Assembly (NCBI RefSeq): GCF_029626035.1
Contig: NZ_JARUBE010000003.1
Location: 3,038,001 to 3,102,000 of the forward strand
Source of the DNA: Micromonospora sp. WMMD980
Lineage (GTDB): Bacteria; Actinomycetota; Actinomycetes; Mycobacteriales; Micromonosporaceae
Reading direction: 5' to 3'
Length of the DNA: 64,000 nt
Part shown: positions 15,790 to 24,231 of the stretch, piece by piece
Numbering within the stretch: position 1 is the first letter of the stretch
Layout of the letters: each line of letters begins with the position of its first letter
Position numbers and translations under genes: made by a program
The notes under the pieces: model-generated
What the model was told of the DNA's origin: nothing
Database searches by the model: none
Seen by the model: only the letters and a program-made list of their open reading frames with translations

Positions 15790-18405
15790 TCAGGCGCCCT
15801 GACCCTGGTTCTGCATCAGGCCGCCGTCCATGAAGTAGGTCGACCCGGTCACGTAGTCGGCGTCCGCGCTGGCCAGGAAGACGGCGAGCTTGGCGATCTC
15901 GGCCGGCTCCGCGGCCCGCTTCCACGGGATGCTCTGCACCTGCTCGTGGAGGTAGTCAGGGTTGTCGATCGCCTCCTGGTTGAACGGGGTGAGCACCATG
16001 CCCGGGCCGATGTTGTTCACGTTCATCCGCATCGGGGCGACCTCCAGGGCGAGGCTCTTGGCCAGCTCCAGCATGCCGCCCTTGCTGGAGTCGTAGTCGG
16101 CGCCGCCGGCGCGGGCCACCTCCTGATGGATCGACGTGATGTTGATGATCTTGCCGCCGCCCCCGGCGTCGCGGCGGTGCCGGACGAACCGCCGGCAGCA
16201 GAAGAACATGCCGTAGAGGTTGGTCCGGATGCACCGGTCCCAGGTCTCGGTGTCCAGGTCGGCGACCGGGATGCCGGAGGCGTCCACCCCGGCGTCGTTC
16301 ATCAGCACGTCCAGCCGGTCGAACTCGGCCAGCGCCTCGTCGAACATCGCCTCCACCTGGTGCTCGACGCTGATGTCGCCCTGCACCACCACGGCCCGCG
16401 AGCCGGCCGCCTCGATCTCGGCCCGGGTGTGGTTCGCCCCGGCGTGGTCGTGCAGGTAGTGCACCACCACGTCGGCGCCCTCCCGGCCGAACTCGATGGC
16501 GGTCGCCTGGCCGATACCCGAGTCCGAGCCGGTGATCAGGGCGGTCTTGCCCGCCAGTCGTCCGGTCATCCGGTTGCTCCCTCCGTGCGGGCCGCGCCGG
16601 TCGGCACGGCCGGTCGGTCGGTCGTGCGCGAACCGCGCGGCGGCGTCGGTGATCCGGCCGGCGGTGTTGATCAGCCCGATGTGCGAGAACGCCTGCGGGA
16701 AATTGCCCAACTGCTCGCCGGTGACCTGGTCGATCTGCTCGGCATAGAGGCCCAGGTCGTTGGTGCGGGCGGCGAGCTGCTCGAACAGCCGCCGGGCCCG
16801 GTCCAGCTCGCCCGCCTCGGCCAGACAGCCGGCCAGCCAGAACGAGCAGATCACGAAGCCGGCCGGGTCGTCGTCCCAGCGCCGCAGCAGCCCGTCGCGG
16901 GACAGCTCCCGCTCGACCACCTCCATGGTGGCGCGCATCCGCGGGTCGTCGGCCGGCAGGAAGCCGACCAGCGGCATGGCCAGCACCGAGGCGTCCAGGT
17001 CGTCGGAGTCGAACGCCCCGGTGTACGCGCCGACGCGCTCGTTCCAGCCCCGGCTGAGCACCGCCGCCCGGATCTCGTCGCGGGCGGCCGCCCAGCGGGC
17101 CACGTCGGCCGGTTCTCCGATCCGCGGCCCGAAGCGCACCGCCCGGTCCAGCGCGGTCCAGCACTGCACCTTCGACGACACGTAGTGCCGCTCGGCGTCG
17201 CGCGCCTCCCACATCCCGGAGTCCGGCTTGCGCCAGTCGCGCATCGCCTGGTCGGCGAGCGTGCCCAGCAGGTGGCGCACCTCCGGTGACATCGGGTCCA
17301 GGTAGTGCCGCATCAACCAGGCTGCGTCGAGCACCTCGCCCAGCACGTCGTTCTGCCGCTGCCGCCAGGCGTCGTTGCCGACGAGCACCGGCCGGCTGCC
17401 GGCGTACCCGGCGAGGTGGTCGAGGTCGTGCTCGGTCAGGTCCCGCTCCCCCTCCACGCCGTACATGATCGGGGCGGGCGCGTCGCCGAGCCGGCCCATC
17501 GCCCGGGCCACCCAGGTGAACTGCCGGTCCGCCTCGTCCGGGCAGGCGGCCCGCCAGAGCGCCTGCAGGGTCAGGCTGAAGTCGCGCAGCCAGACGAACC
17601 GGTAGTCGTAGTTGCGGTCCCCGCCGAGCTGTTCCGGCAGCGCGGTGGTGGCCGCCGCGACGACCGCGCCGCTCGGCCCGTAGGTCATCCCCTGCACCAC
17701 CAGCGCGCTGCGCCGGACCAGGTCGCGGTACTCACCCCGGTATTCGTGCAGGTCCGCCCAGGAGCGCCAGCCGGCGACCGCGCCGGCCACCACGTCGGCG
17801 GCGTCGGGCAGCACCGGCGCGCCGCCGGCGTACGTCGGGGCGTACCCGAGGGTGAAGTGGTGGGCGCTGCCGGCGCGGGCGGTGAACCGCCCCGCGGCGG
17901 CGCCGTCGGCGAACGTCAGCGCGACGTCGCTGCGCAGCTCCAGCCGGCACGCGCCGGCGGTGGCGCCGACCACCCCGTCCTGTTCGGTGAGGTAGGCGCC
18001 GACCCGCCCGTACTCGAAGCGGGGGGCGTAGTGCACCCGCATCGGCACCTCGCCGTCGAGGCCCTCGACCACCCGGGCCAGCACCCGGGGCGAGCGCAGG
18101 CCGATGTCGTGGCCGCGCGCGCCGGGCTCCAACGCCAGCGCGTCGGTGACGGTCACCGTCCCGGTCGCGGTGGTGAAGACGGTCCGCAGCACCAGCGTCT
18201 CGTCCAGGTAGGACCGGGTGCTGGTGAACTCCCCCTCGGGGTGGATCGCCCAGTGCCCGGCGTCGTCGTCGAGCAGCCGCCCGAAGACCGACGGCCCGTC
18301 GAACCGGGCCGGGCACCACCAGTTCACCGCGCCGGCGGTGTCCACCAGGGCGGCGCTGCGCCCGTCGGCGAGGAAGCCGTGCTCGCTGATCCGTCCGGTC
18401 CGCAC
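15790..18405 (-). CDS. GH15 glycosidase in one frame with a short-chain dehydrogenase
   Basis: 871 aa if read as one protein. Residues 1 to about 600 are a GH15 glucoamylase/trehalase-like enzyme: DTAGAVNWWCPARFDGPSVF at the N-terminus, NYDYRFVWLRDFSLTLQALW, and a late LGNFPQAFSHIGLINTA. After a short Arg/Gly-rich linker the frame continues without a stop into a complete classical SDR (about residues 613-871): TALITGSDSGIGQA for cofactor binding, NDAGV, the catalytic Ser and YDSSK (Tyr-Lys), and GPGMVLTPF. An internal ATG at 16569 has GGAGGG 9 bp upstream, so the SDR may also be made separately. A hydrolase releasing glucose coupled to a glucose-dehydrogenase-like SDR would make sense, but the substrates are inference. 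Confidence 0.82.
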   Translation of the reverse strand: MRTGRISEHGFLADGRSAALVDTAGAVNWWCPARFDGPSVFGRLLDDDAGHWAIHPEGEFTSTRSYLDETLVLRTVFTTATGTVTVTDALALEPGARGHDIGLRSPRVLARVVEGLDGEVPMRVHYAPRFEYGRVGAYLTEQDGVVGATAGACRLELRSDVALTFADGAAAGRFTARAGSAHHFTLGYAPTYAGGAPVLPDAADVVAGAVAGWRSWADLHEYRGEYRDLVRRSALVVQGMTYGPSGAVVAAATTALPEQLGGDRNYDYRFVWLRDFSLTLQALWRAACPDEADRQFTWVARAMGRLGDAPAPIMYGVEGERDLTEHDLDHLAGYAGSRPVLVGNDAWRQRQNDVLGEVLDAAWLMRHYLDPMSPEVRHLLGTLADQAMRDWRKPDSGMWEARDAERHYVSSKVQCWTALDRAVRFGPRIGEPADVARWAAARDEIRAAVLSRGWNERVGAYTGAFDSDDLDASVLAMPLVGFLPADDPRMRATMEVVERELSRDGLLRRWDDDPAGFVICSFWLAGCLAEAGELDRARRLFEQLAARTNDLGLYAEQIDQVTGEQLGNFPQAFSHIGLINTAGRITDAAARFAHDRPTGRADRRGPHGGSNRMTGRLAGKTALITGSDSGIGQATAIEFGREGADVVVHYLHDHAGANHTRAEIEAAGSRAVVVQGDISVEHQVEAMFDEALAEFDRLDVLMNDAGVDASGIPVADLDTETWDRCIRTNLYGMFFCCRRFVRHRRDAGGGGKIINITSIHQEVARAGGADYDSSKGGMLELAKSLALEVAPMRMNVNNIGPGMVLTPFNQEAIDNPDYLHEQVQSIPWKRAAEPAEIAKLAVFLASADADYVTGSTYFMDGGLMQNQGQGA

Positions 18406-18516
18406 GGTGGTGGCTACCCGGCCAGGGCGTCGCCATGCCTGGCCGGATCGGCGTCGGCCGCCGCGTTACCGCTCGCCGGCGGCGGGAACGCGGCGGGTTG
18501 ACGAAGGAGGATGCTC

Positions 18517-19104
18517 ATGACCAGACCCTCGACTCCGACCGCGGCCTGGCGACCCGGGATGCCGGGCAGCGACAACCTCCCGTCCGGCCCAAGCGGTCGC
18601 CCGATGCCGCCGAGCGGGGACGGGCACGGGCCGCAGGCCGGCTCGCCGACCGTCACGATCGGCTCGTACCCGGACTATCCGTCCGCCCAGCGCGTGGTGG
18701 ACTATCTGGCCGACAACCGGTTCCCGGTGGAACGGACGTCCATCATCGGCACCGACCTGACCCTGGTGGAGACCGTGATGGGGCGGCTCACCACCGGCCG
18801 GGCCGCGCTGCTGGGTGCCGGCACCGGCGCCTGGTTCGGCCTGTTCATCGGGTTGCTCTTCGGGATCTTCACCGCCGGCAACTGGCTCGCGGTGATCCTG
18901 GTCGGCCTGGTGATCGGTGCGATCTGGGGCGCCGTGTTCGGCGCGGTCGCACACGCCATGAGCGGCGGGCAACGCGACTTCACCTCGGCCAGCTCGTTGC
19001 GGGCCGGCCAGTACGCGGTCACCGTGGACGCGGAACTGGCGGAACAGGCCCGGCAGATGCTGGGCCGGATGCACCTGACGCCCACCGGTGCCACCGCCCG
19101 CTGA
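18517..19104 (+). CDS. General stress protein 17M-like membrane protein
   Basis: 195 aa. The ATG at 18517 is preferred over the one at 18511, which overlaps the AAGGAGG site. About 45 disordered residues precede SYPDYPSAQRVVDYLADNRF, the alpha/beta domain of the general stress protein 17M group, followed by two membrane helices (around WFGLFIGLLFGIFTAG and VILVGLVIGAIWGAVFGAV) and a C-terminal beta segment ending in a helix. Function unknown; relatives are stress-induced. Confidence 0.75.
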   Translation: MTRPSTPTAAWRPGMPGSDNLPSGPSGRPMPPSGDGHGPQAGSPTVTIGSYPDYPSAQRVVDYLADNRFPVERTSIIGTDLTLVETVMGRLTTGRAALLGAGTGAWFGLFIGLLFGIFTAGNWLAVILVGLVIGAIWGAVFGAVAHAMSGGQRDFTSASSLRAGQYAVTVDAELAEQARQMLGRMHLTPTGATAR

Positions 19105-19117
19105 GGCGGCCGGCACC

Positions 19118-19159
19118 GACACGAGGGAGGGTTCCGCCCGGGGCCCTCCCTTCCGTGTC
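19118..19159. terminator. Bidirectional stem-loop between convergent genes
   Basis: GACACGAGGGAGGG pairs with CCCTCCCTTCCGTGTC with one bulge, between the stress protein (+) and the DUF1684 gene (-), whose stop codon overlaps the stem base. Confidence 0.65.
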
Positions 19160-19745
19160 AGTCGTGCCAGGCCCGCTCGCCGGCGCGCAACGGCACGTCC
19201 ACCCGGTTCTCCGGCGGGGCGAGCGGGCAGGCCCACCGGTCGTCGTAGGCGCAACTGGGGTTGTAGAGGTAGTTGGCGTCCAGCCGGACCCGGTTCCCGG
19301 GCAGCACGGTCAGGCCCCGCCCGAACGTGCCCTTCACCGTGTCGGTGAGGTAGCGACCCCCGCCGTACGACCCGTCCCCGCAGCTCGCGTCGCGCAGCGG
19401 CACGAACAGCCCGCCGCCGTACGCGTCGATCCACCAGAGGGTGAGCGGCCCCCAGGGCGTCTCGGCGACCGCCACCCGGCGGTAGTCGACCACCCCGTCC
19501 GGGCCGCCGGTGTCGATGCTCAGCCCACCCGAGGCGGGCCGCAGCGGCGCCTCGACCACGGCCGCCGGGTCGGGCGGATACCAGCGCAGCCCGGTGAACC
19601 CGGCCCGCTCGGCGGCCGGCACCGGACTGCTCGGGTGGCTGCCGAACAGCGCGTCCCGGGCCGTGCGGAACCCACCCAGGTCGAGGTCGGACAGGTAGAG
19701 CCCGGCCACCCGCTCCCGCCAGTCCACCACGTCGAGATCGTCCAC
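19158..19745 (-). CDS. DUF1684 family protein
   Basis: 195 aa from the ATG at 19745. It contains the family's GDGSYGGGRYL and the C-terminal LDANYLYNPSCAYDDRWACP, with two conserved Cys. DUF1684 proteins are soluble, about 170-280 aa, and uncharacterised. This one is at the short end but looks complete. Monocistronic, with a repeat-derived stem-loop upstream at 19789-19860. Confidence 0.8.
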   Translation of the reverse strand: MDDLDVVDWRERVAGLYLSDLDLGGFRTARDALFGSHPSSPVPAAERAGFTGLRWYPPDPAAVVEAPLRPASGGLSIDTGGPDGVVDYRRVAVAETPWGPLTLWWIDAYGGGLFVPLRDASCGDGSYGGGRYLTDTVKGTFGRGLTVLPGNRVRLDANYLYNPSCAYDDRWACPLAPPENRVDVPLRAGERAWHD

Positions 19746-19788
19746 CCCCCGACCCTACCCACTCGCTCTTCCCCACCGCCCCACCTCG

Positions 19789-19860
19789 TCGATCTTGCGG
19801 TTTCGGCCCCACCGACGTCGGCTTCGTCCTGTTGCGCCCAGGCCGAAACCGCAAGATCGA
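19789..19860. repeat. 20-bp perfect inverted repeat
   Basis: TCGATCTTGCGGTTTCGGCC (19789-19808) is repeated exactly in inverse at 19841-19860. It lies between two - strand genes and just after the stop of the acetyltransferase, so it may end that transcript. It also resembles dispersed palindromic intergenic repeats of actinomycetes. Confidence 0.65.
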
Positions 19861-19876
19861 TGCCGGGGGTGGGGGG

Positions 19877-20401
19877 TTACGGGTCGGTGGTCAGGCGGGC
19901 GTGTAGGTGTTCGTCGTGTCGGTGGCCGTCGCCGTAGACGTGCGACTCGCGCAGGGTGCCCTCCAAGGCATAGCCGGCGCGCTCGGCGACGCGGCACGAG
20001 GCAGGGTTGGCCACCGCGTGGCACAGCTCGATGCGGTGCAGCCCGTGCTCGCGGAAGCCCCAGGCGGTGAGCACGGTCACCGCCCGGAGCGCGACACCCC
20101 GGCCGCGCGCCTCGGCCGCCGTCCAGTAGCCGATCGACGCGTTGCCGCCGCGGATCTCGTTCAGCGACACCGCGCCCAACAGCGCTCCGGCGTCATCGGT
20201 CACCGCCAGCGACAGGCGGGTGCCTGAGCTCCGGTCGGCGCGCCACCGCACCCAGTCCAGGGCCCTCGCCAGATCGGTGACACCCTGGCCGTTCCACCTG
20301 TCGATCGCGGGATCGGCGAGCGCGGCCAGCACGGCGGGGGCGTCGTCGTCATGCCAGGCGCGCAGTCGGAGACCCGGCGCGGTGAGCTTCACCTCGTCCA
20401 T
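19877..20401 (-). CDS. GNAT N-acetyltransferase (RimJ/RimL-like)
   Basis: 174 aa. Features: LRLRAWHDDDAPAVLAALAD at the N-terminus, SIGYWTAAEARGRGVALRAV (the acetyl-CoA pyrophosphate loop, here RGRGVA), and ELCHAVANPASCRVAERAGY near the end, the RimJ/RimL signature. It transfers acetyl from acetyl-CoA to an amine; the substrate may be a protein N-terminus or an antibiotic-like amine. Confidence 0.88.
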   Translation of the reverse strand: MDEVKLTAPGLRLRAWHDDDAPAVLAALADPAIDRWNGQGVTDLARALDWVRWRADRSSGTRLSLAVTDDAGALLGAVSLNEIRGGNASIGYWTAAEARGRGVALRAVTVLTAWGFREHGLHRIELCHAVANPASCRVAERAGYALEGTLRESHVYGDGHRHDEHLHARLTTDP

Positions 20402-20504
20402 CCGACGGATGATGGCACGCCGCTCCGACGCATCGCGACCAGCCTTTCGCTTCAGATTTCAACGAGGCGTCTTGGCGCTCGGTCTCAAGCTTGAGTCTCG
20501 GCAG

Positions 20505-20549
20505 GCAGGGAGACTTGTTTAAATTTTAATTAGTGCTACTCTTCGGGGC
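20505..20549 (+). promoter_or_regulatory. AT-rich MarR promoter/operator
   Basis: A rare AT-rich stretch (TTGTTTAAATTTTAATTAGT) directly before the MarR start, with AT-dyads suiting autoregulation by a MarR-type dimer. The exact -10 and -35 cannot be assigned with confidence. Confidence 0.5.
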
Positions 20550-21032
20550 ATGACGGAGAGCCTGGACGCGGAGCGGACGGCGTGCTGGCGCGCCTACATC
20601 GAGTCGAGCCAGCGGCTGTTCACCCAACTGGAGGACGACCTGCGCGCGGACAGCGAGCTGAGCTTCGCCGACTACCACGTGCTGGTGCTGCTCTCCGAGG
20701 CGCCCGGGCAGCGGCTGCGCATGGGCGAGCTGGCCGACCGGCTGGTGTTCTCCCCGAGCCGGCTGACCTACCAGATCACCACCATGCAGAAGCGCGGCCT
20801 GGTGGCCAAGGAGTCCTGCCCGGCGGACCGGCGCGGCAGCGAGGCCGTGCTCACCGCGGCCGGCCTGCTGGCCCTGCGCGAGGCCGCGCCGCATCACCTG
20901 CGCTCCGTGCGCGCCCACCTGATCGACGATCTCGACGACGCCGAGGTCGCCTGCCTCACCCGGGTCTTCGAGCGGCTCGGCCGGCGCCTGCGCGCCGACC
21001 GCGTCGCGTCGTCCACCCCGGCCGACAAGTAA
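20550..21032 (+). CDS. MarR family transcriptional regulator
   Basis: 160 aa. Winged-helix domain at about 40-110 (FADYHVLVLLSEAPGQRLRM, then ADRLVFSPSRLTYQITTMQK for the recognition helix and KRGLV wing), flanked by dimerisation helices. One Cys near residue 91 (KESCPADRRG) could sense oxidants, though this is speculative. Ten bp upstream of the pirin gene and probably co-transcribed with it; MarR-pirin pairs are common and suggest redox or aromatic-compound sensing. Confidence 0.88.
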   Translation: MTESLDAERTACWRAYIESSQRLFTQLEDDLRADSELSFADYHVLVLLSEAPGQRLRMGELADRLVFSPSRLTYQITTMQKRGLVAKESCPADRRGSEAVLTAAGLLALREAAPHHLRSVRAHLIDDLDDAEVACLTRVFERLGRRLRADRVASSTPADK

Positions 21033-21042
21033 GGAGCCCGCG

Positions 21043-21429
21043 ATGCCCGCGATCACCGTCGACGACGTCCTCGTCCTGCTCCGGCTGCCGAAGCTCGACG
21101 AGTCCACCAGCTACCGCCCGGTCCGCCGGGTCACCACCGCGCCGAGCGGCTACGAGGGTGAGGGCTTCCCGGTCCGCCGGGCCTTCGCCGGGGTCTCGAT
21201 GACCGATCTCGACCCGTTCATCCACCTCGACCAGATGGGCGAGGTCGACTACGCGCCGGGCGAGCCGAAGGGCACCTCGTGGCACCCGCACCGGGGCTTC
21301 GAGACGGTGACCTACATGATCGACGGGATCATGGACCACCAGGACTCGACCGGTGGCGGCGGCACCATCACCGACGGCGACACCCAGTGGATGACGGCGG
21401 GAGCCGTCATGCGACCAGGCGCACATTAA
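21043..21429 (+). pseudogene. Pirin gene truncated by prophage insertion
   Basis: The first ~122 codons encode the N-terminal cupin of a pirin (FAGVSMTDLDPFIHLDQMGE, GTSWHPHRGFETVTY, GGGGTITDGDTQWMTAGA). Family members then continue with a helix-rich linker and a second cupin, about 300 aa in all. Here homology stops at the codon for Ala122, and the frame runs only seven more residues (VMRPGAH) into phage sequence. The metal-binding His residues of the first cupin are present. The missing 3' part should lie beyond the right end of the prophage. Confidence 0.85.
21391..21410. other. attL junction (left prophage attachment site)
   Basis: Pirin homology ends at about 21404. The junction is centred on ATGACGGC-GGGA-GCCGTCAT, a perfect 8-bp dyad around four bases, as expected for half-sites of a large serine recombinase. 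The core dinucleotide cannot be fixed without attR or an empty site. Confidence 0.6.
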
Positions 21430-21435
21430 GAATTG

Positions 21436-21476
21436 TGCGCGAGCCGACTTACGGGAGTGCGTGAGTCGGCTCGTGC
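21436..21476. promoter_or_regulatory. Two 20-bp-family operators before integrase
   Basis: TGCGCGAGCCGACTTACGGG (21436) and TGCGTGAGTCGGCTCGTGCG (21458) are two adjacent copies of the prophage-wide palindrome, 16 bp before the integrase ATG. This placement suggests repression of integrase in the lysogen. Confidence 0.65.
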
Positions 21477-21492
21477 GTGTGGCGTCTCACCC

Positions 21493-23025
21493 ATGCTGCC
21501 CACCAACCCGCAAGCGCCCGCCCTCGGCCGCGCCCGGCTCCGCGCGAGCCTGTACGTCCGACTCAGCAAGAGCGCCGACGACGCGAACACCTCGCTAGAG
21601 AACATGATCAAGGAATGCCGCGAGCTTGTCGCCCGGGAGGGCTTCGAGGAGGTCGCCCTTCACGTGGACGACGGTATCTCGGGCGGCGTCCGCGACCGCC
21701 CCGAGTTCATCGCCTGGCTGAACGACGCCCGCCACGGCCGCGCTGACGTGCTGGTCGCTCACCACGTCGACCGCATGACCCGCGAGGGCCTGAACGTCGC
21801 CGCGATGATCCTTGACGTGCAGGAAGGTAAGGACCACGCCACCGGCCGCCAGATTCACGCGCCTGTGCGGCTCATGGACACGAAGGGCATCGACAGTAAC
21901 AACGGCGTTGCCTTCCGAATCCTGTTCCTGATCAAGGCCGAGACGGCGCGCGAAGAGCGCCAGCGAATCAAGGAGCGGCAGGCCGGGCGGGCGACCCGCC
22001 TGCGGCTGGCCGGACGCTGGCCGGGTGGTGAGGTGCCCTTCGGCTATCAGATCGTGGAGGCGGCCGACGGCAAGGGAAAGACGCTCGCTCTGCTGAACAA
22101 GGAAGTTGACGCCTTGGAGGGCTGCGCCTCTCGAATTCTCGACGGGCACACCCTGAGTCGCACGGTTCGATGGATGAACACTCACGGCGTCAGGCCGCGC
22201 CGCGCGCCCGAGTGGTCACGGGTGACGCTGCGGCAGGCGCTCACCGGCGATCACATCCTGGGCCGCGTCACCATCGGCGGCGTGGTCCAGAGGGACGCCA
22301 AGGGCCGCGCCCTGACACCGTTTCCGGCCGCGCTGGACCTGCCGACCGTGGTCGAGCTGCGGAAGGCGCTCGACCCCTCCCCCGACCCGCGCAAGCGCAC
22401 CGGTCGCAAGCCGGCCCGGCTCGCCTCGCGACTCATCGAGTGCTCGGGCTGCGGGCACCTGCTGACCGTCGCCCGCACGAAGACGGCCTACCGGCCCGCT
22501 GGCCGCCCGGAGGAGGTGCGCCGGTACGAGATGGTCGCCTACCGGTGCCAGCGCAAGGCAGAGGGCAAGCTGTGCGACCGCCCGGTACTCGTCTCGGCGC
22601 TGCCCTTCGAGGCACACCTAGAAGCCCGCTTCAAGGCGGACTTCGGTCACTCCCCGATGGTCGAGCGGCGGGTGATCGTGGCCGACGACGGGGCCCTGAC
22701 GGCCCTAGAAGACGATGTCGCCGCTGTTCTGGCGTCCCTGGCGCAGTCGGCCACCCCGGAGAACTTCGCCCGCCTGCAAGCCCTCCAAGCCGAGCGGGAC
22801 ACCCTCGCCGCCGCTCCCCGTGAGCCCGACGTGCGAAAGGTGCTGCTCGGGCACACGCTCAGCGAGGAGTGGGACCTTCGCGACACCGAAGGCCGACGCG
22901 AACTGCTGGCCGAGGCGTACGCCGCGCTGATCCTGAAGCCCGGCAAGCGGGGCGGTCGCGGTCACTTCGATCCGGCCCGGCTCGTCGCGATCCCGAACGA
23001 GGGCGAGCACGACCCCGACTACTAG
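21493..23025 (+). CDS. int: Large serine integrase
   Basis: 510 aa from the ATG at 21493, chosen because the in-frame upstream stretch is occupied by the two operator sites. N-terminal resolvase domain with catalytic Ser25 in YVRLSKS, HVDRMTREG, then a recombinase domain and a zinc ribbon (CSGCG ... YRCQRKAEGKLCD, about 315-360), followed by a coiled-coil region (about 410-460) and a basic C-terminus. It joins phage attP to attB without host factors; here attB is in pirin. Excision would need a directionality factor, for which 53260-53964 is the candidate. Confidence 0.95.
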   Translation: MLPTNPQAPALGRARLRASLYVRLSKSADDANTSLENMIKECRELVAREGFEEVALHVDDGISGGVRDRPEFIAWLNDARHGRADVLVAHHVDRMTREGLNVAAMILDVQEGKDHATGRQIHAPVRLMDTKGIDSNNGVAFRILFLIKAETAREERQRIKERQAGRATRLRLAGRWPGGEVPFGYQIVEAADGKGKTLALLNKEVDALEGCASRILDGHTLSRTVRWMNTHGVRPRRAPEWSRVTLRQALTGDHILGRVTIGGVVQRDAKGRALTPFPAALDLPTVVELRKALDPSPDPRKRTGRKPARLASRLIECSGCGHLLTVARTKTAYRPAGRPEEVRRYEMVAYRCQRKAEGKLCDRPVLVSALPFEAHLEARFKADFGHSPMVERRVIVADDGALTALEDDVAAVLASLAQSATPENFARLQALQAERDTLAAAPREPDVRKVLLGHTLSEEWDLRDTEGRRELLAEAYAALILKPGKRGGRGHFDPARLVAIPNEGEHDPDY

Positions 23026-23051
23026 CGTGTAAACGCGTGATACGACTCACC
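23025..23051. promoter_or_regulatory. Overlapping 12-bp and 20-bp operator-like sites
   Basis: GCGTGTAAACGC (23025-23036) overlaps GCGTGATACGACTCACC (23035-23051), placing both prophage motif classes end to end immediately at the integrase stop codon. Confidence 0.6.
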
Positions 23052-23155
23052 AGAGACGCCCTCGGTCATCCGCCGGGGGCGTCTCGCATGTGCGCGGGGT
23101 GACGCGGGGGTGACGGGACGCGTCCGAGTCCGGCCCGAGGATGACGGAAAGACGA

Positions 23156-23229
23156 AAGTTTCGTCATTCCCTATTAGTGCTTCTGGAGGAGGAGGAGCCC
23201 TAGAAGCGGAATAGAGAATGACGAAACTT
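23156..23229. repeat. AT-rich 28-bp inverted repeat element, copy 1
   Basis: Arm 23156-23184 (AAGTTTCGTCATTCCCTATT, then AGTGCTTCT) is nearly complementary to 23202-23229, with a 17-nt purine-rich loop. A shorter palindrome (GACGAAAGTTTCGTC) is nested at the left edge. A second element at 51532-51603 has almost the same arm. The 23052-23356 gap holds this element and no convincing gene. Confidence 0.75.
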
Positions 23230-23356
23230 GCGTCACTGCGCCATCCGCCCGCCAGGAACCGTCCCGAACGTCCCCCGAGGGCGTCACCGCCCGATGCTTA
23301 CGCCCTGGTAGACCCGGGTACCGGCCTGACCAGCCAACCCACCCCCGGAGGTCGCC

Positions 23357-23977
23357 GTGAGCGCAACCGCACTCGCCCTCGCCCTTGCCCTTTCCCCCAC
23401 GCCCGCCCCGACGGACGTCCCCGGGCCGCTCGGCCGCGTGGTCAACGGTGTCACGGGCACCGTCGGGGACCTGCTCGGCGCGGAGCCCTCCACCGCCGCC
23501 CCTGCACCGTCCACCGCCGCGCCCCGGGCAACGTCCGCACCCGCCCCCGCGAAGCCGGCAGCGACCCGCACAGCGGGCACAGCACCCGCGCCCGCGAACG
23601 TCGCCCCGGCTGTCCCTGCGCCAACGCCTGAGCAGCCCGGGGCCGTTCGGCCGGAGGCCGTGAGCGTGCCCGTGCCATCCGGCGCGGCGTCGGGCGGTGC
23701 CCCGCTGCCTGTTCGCGCTTCAGCCCCGGCCCCGGAGAAGGTCACCGCGGCCTCCGGCCCGCCGCTGACGGTGGAGTCGACGCGGACGGTCTACGTCGTC
23801 GGCCTGGCCGCGCTGGCGCTGCCTGCGGGGTGGTGGGTGCTGCGCCGCCGCCAGTCGCGCGAGACGCCGTCGGCCGCCGTCTACGAAGAGGCGTACGAGC
23901 TGGGCCGCGCCGACGAGCGGGCGACGGTCGAGCAGCCGGCCGCGAAGGTGCTTCGGCTCCCGCGTCACCGCGCGTAG
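23357..23977 (+). CDS. Pro/Ala-rich membrane-anchored protein (prophage cargo)
   Basis: 206 aa starting with GTG after GGAGGTCGCC. A short hydrophobic N-terminus (SATALALALALSP) may be a signal sequence. A ~110-residue Pro/Ala/Thr-rich stretch resembles a cell-wall-spanning stalk. Then comes one membrane helix (VYVVGLAALALPAGWWVL) with RRRQS on the cytoplasmic side and a ~45-residue tail. The topology suggests a surface protein anchored at its C-terminus. Its place next to the integrase suggests expression in the lysogen; function unknown. Confidence 0.65.
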   Translation: MSATALALALALSPTPAPTDVPGPLGRVVNGVTGTVGDLLGAEPSTAAPAPSTAAPRATSAPAPAKPAATRTAGTAPAPANVAPAVPAPTPEQPGAVRPEAVSVPVPSGAASGGAPLPVRASAPAPEKVTAASGPPLTVESTRTVYVVGLAALALPAGWWVLRRRQSRETPSAAVYEEAYELGRADERATVEQPAAKVLRLPRHRA

Positions 23978-23988
23978 CCCGGACATGC

Positions 23989-24018
23989 GAAAGCCCCCGA
24001 CGTGTGCCGGGGGCTTTC
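23989..24018. terminator. Bidirectional terminator
   Basis: GAAAGCCCCCG / CGGGGGCTTTC, an 11-bp perfect stem, between convergent 23357-23977 (+) and the DUF397 gene (-). Confidence 0.8.
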
Positions 24019-24030
24019 GTTCGTGCTGGG

Positions 24031-24231
24031 TCAGCCGACGGGGCCGATGCGCTTCGCGTAGTCCACGAAGCCTTGCCAGGTCGCCGGCTCGAATGCCAGC
24101 GCCGGCCCGGTCGGGTCCTTGGAGTCCCGCACGCCAACGACGCCGGGCAGGTTGTCCGCTACTTCAACGCAGTTACCGCCGCCGGAGCCGCTGCGGGATG
24201 ACTTGCGCCAGTGAGCGCCGATCAGGTCCAC
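24031..24231 (-). CDS. DUF397 family protein
   Basis: 66 aa from the GTG at 24231, which overlaps the end of the XRE gene. The sequence WRKSSRSGSGGGNCVEVADN followed by VRDSKDPTGPALAFEPATWQ is the DUF397 signature. These small proteins nearly always lie beside an XRE regulator in actinomycetes, and some pairs have been proposed to act as toxin-antitoxin-like modules. Translationally coupled here. Confidence 0.9.
   Translation of the reverse strand: MDLIGAHWRKSSRSGSGGGNCVEVADNLPGVVGVRDSKDPTGPALAFEPATWQGFVDYAKRIGPVG

Noticed and set aside
21433..21492. Integrase start at TTG 21433
   Set aside because: The stretch is taken up by two operator sites and lacks integrase-like residues; ATG 21493 is preferred.
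23101..23230. AT-rich element 1 as the integrase terminator
   Set aside because: It is about 130 bp from the stop, has no T tract, and recurs at 51.5 kb in a different context.
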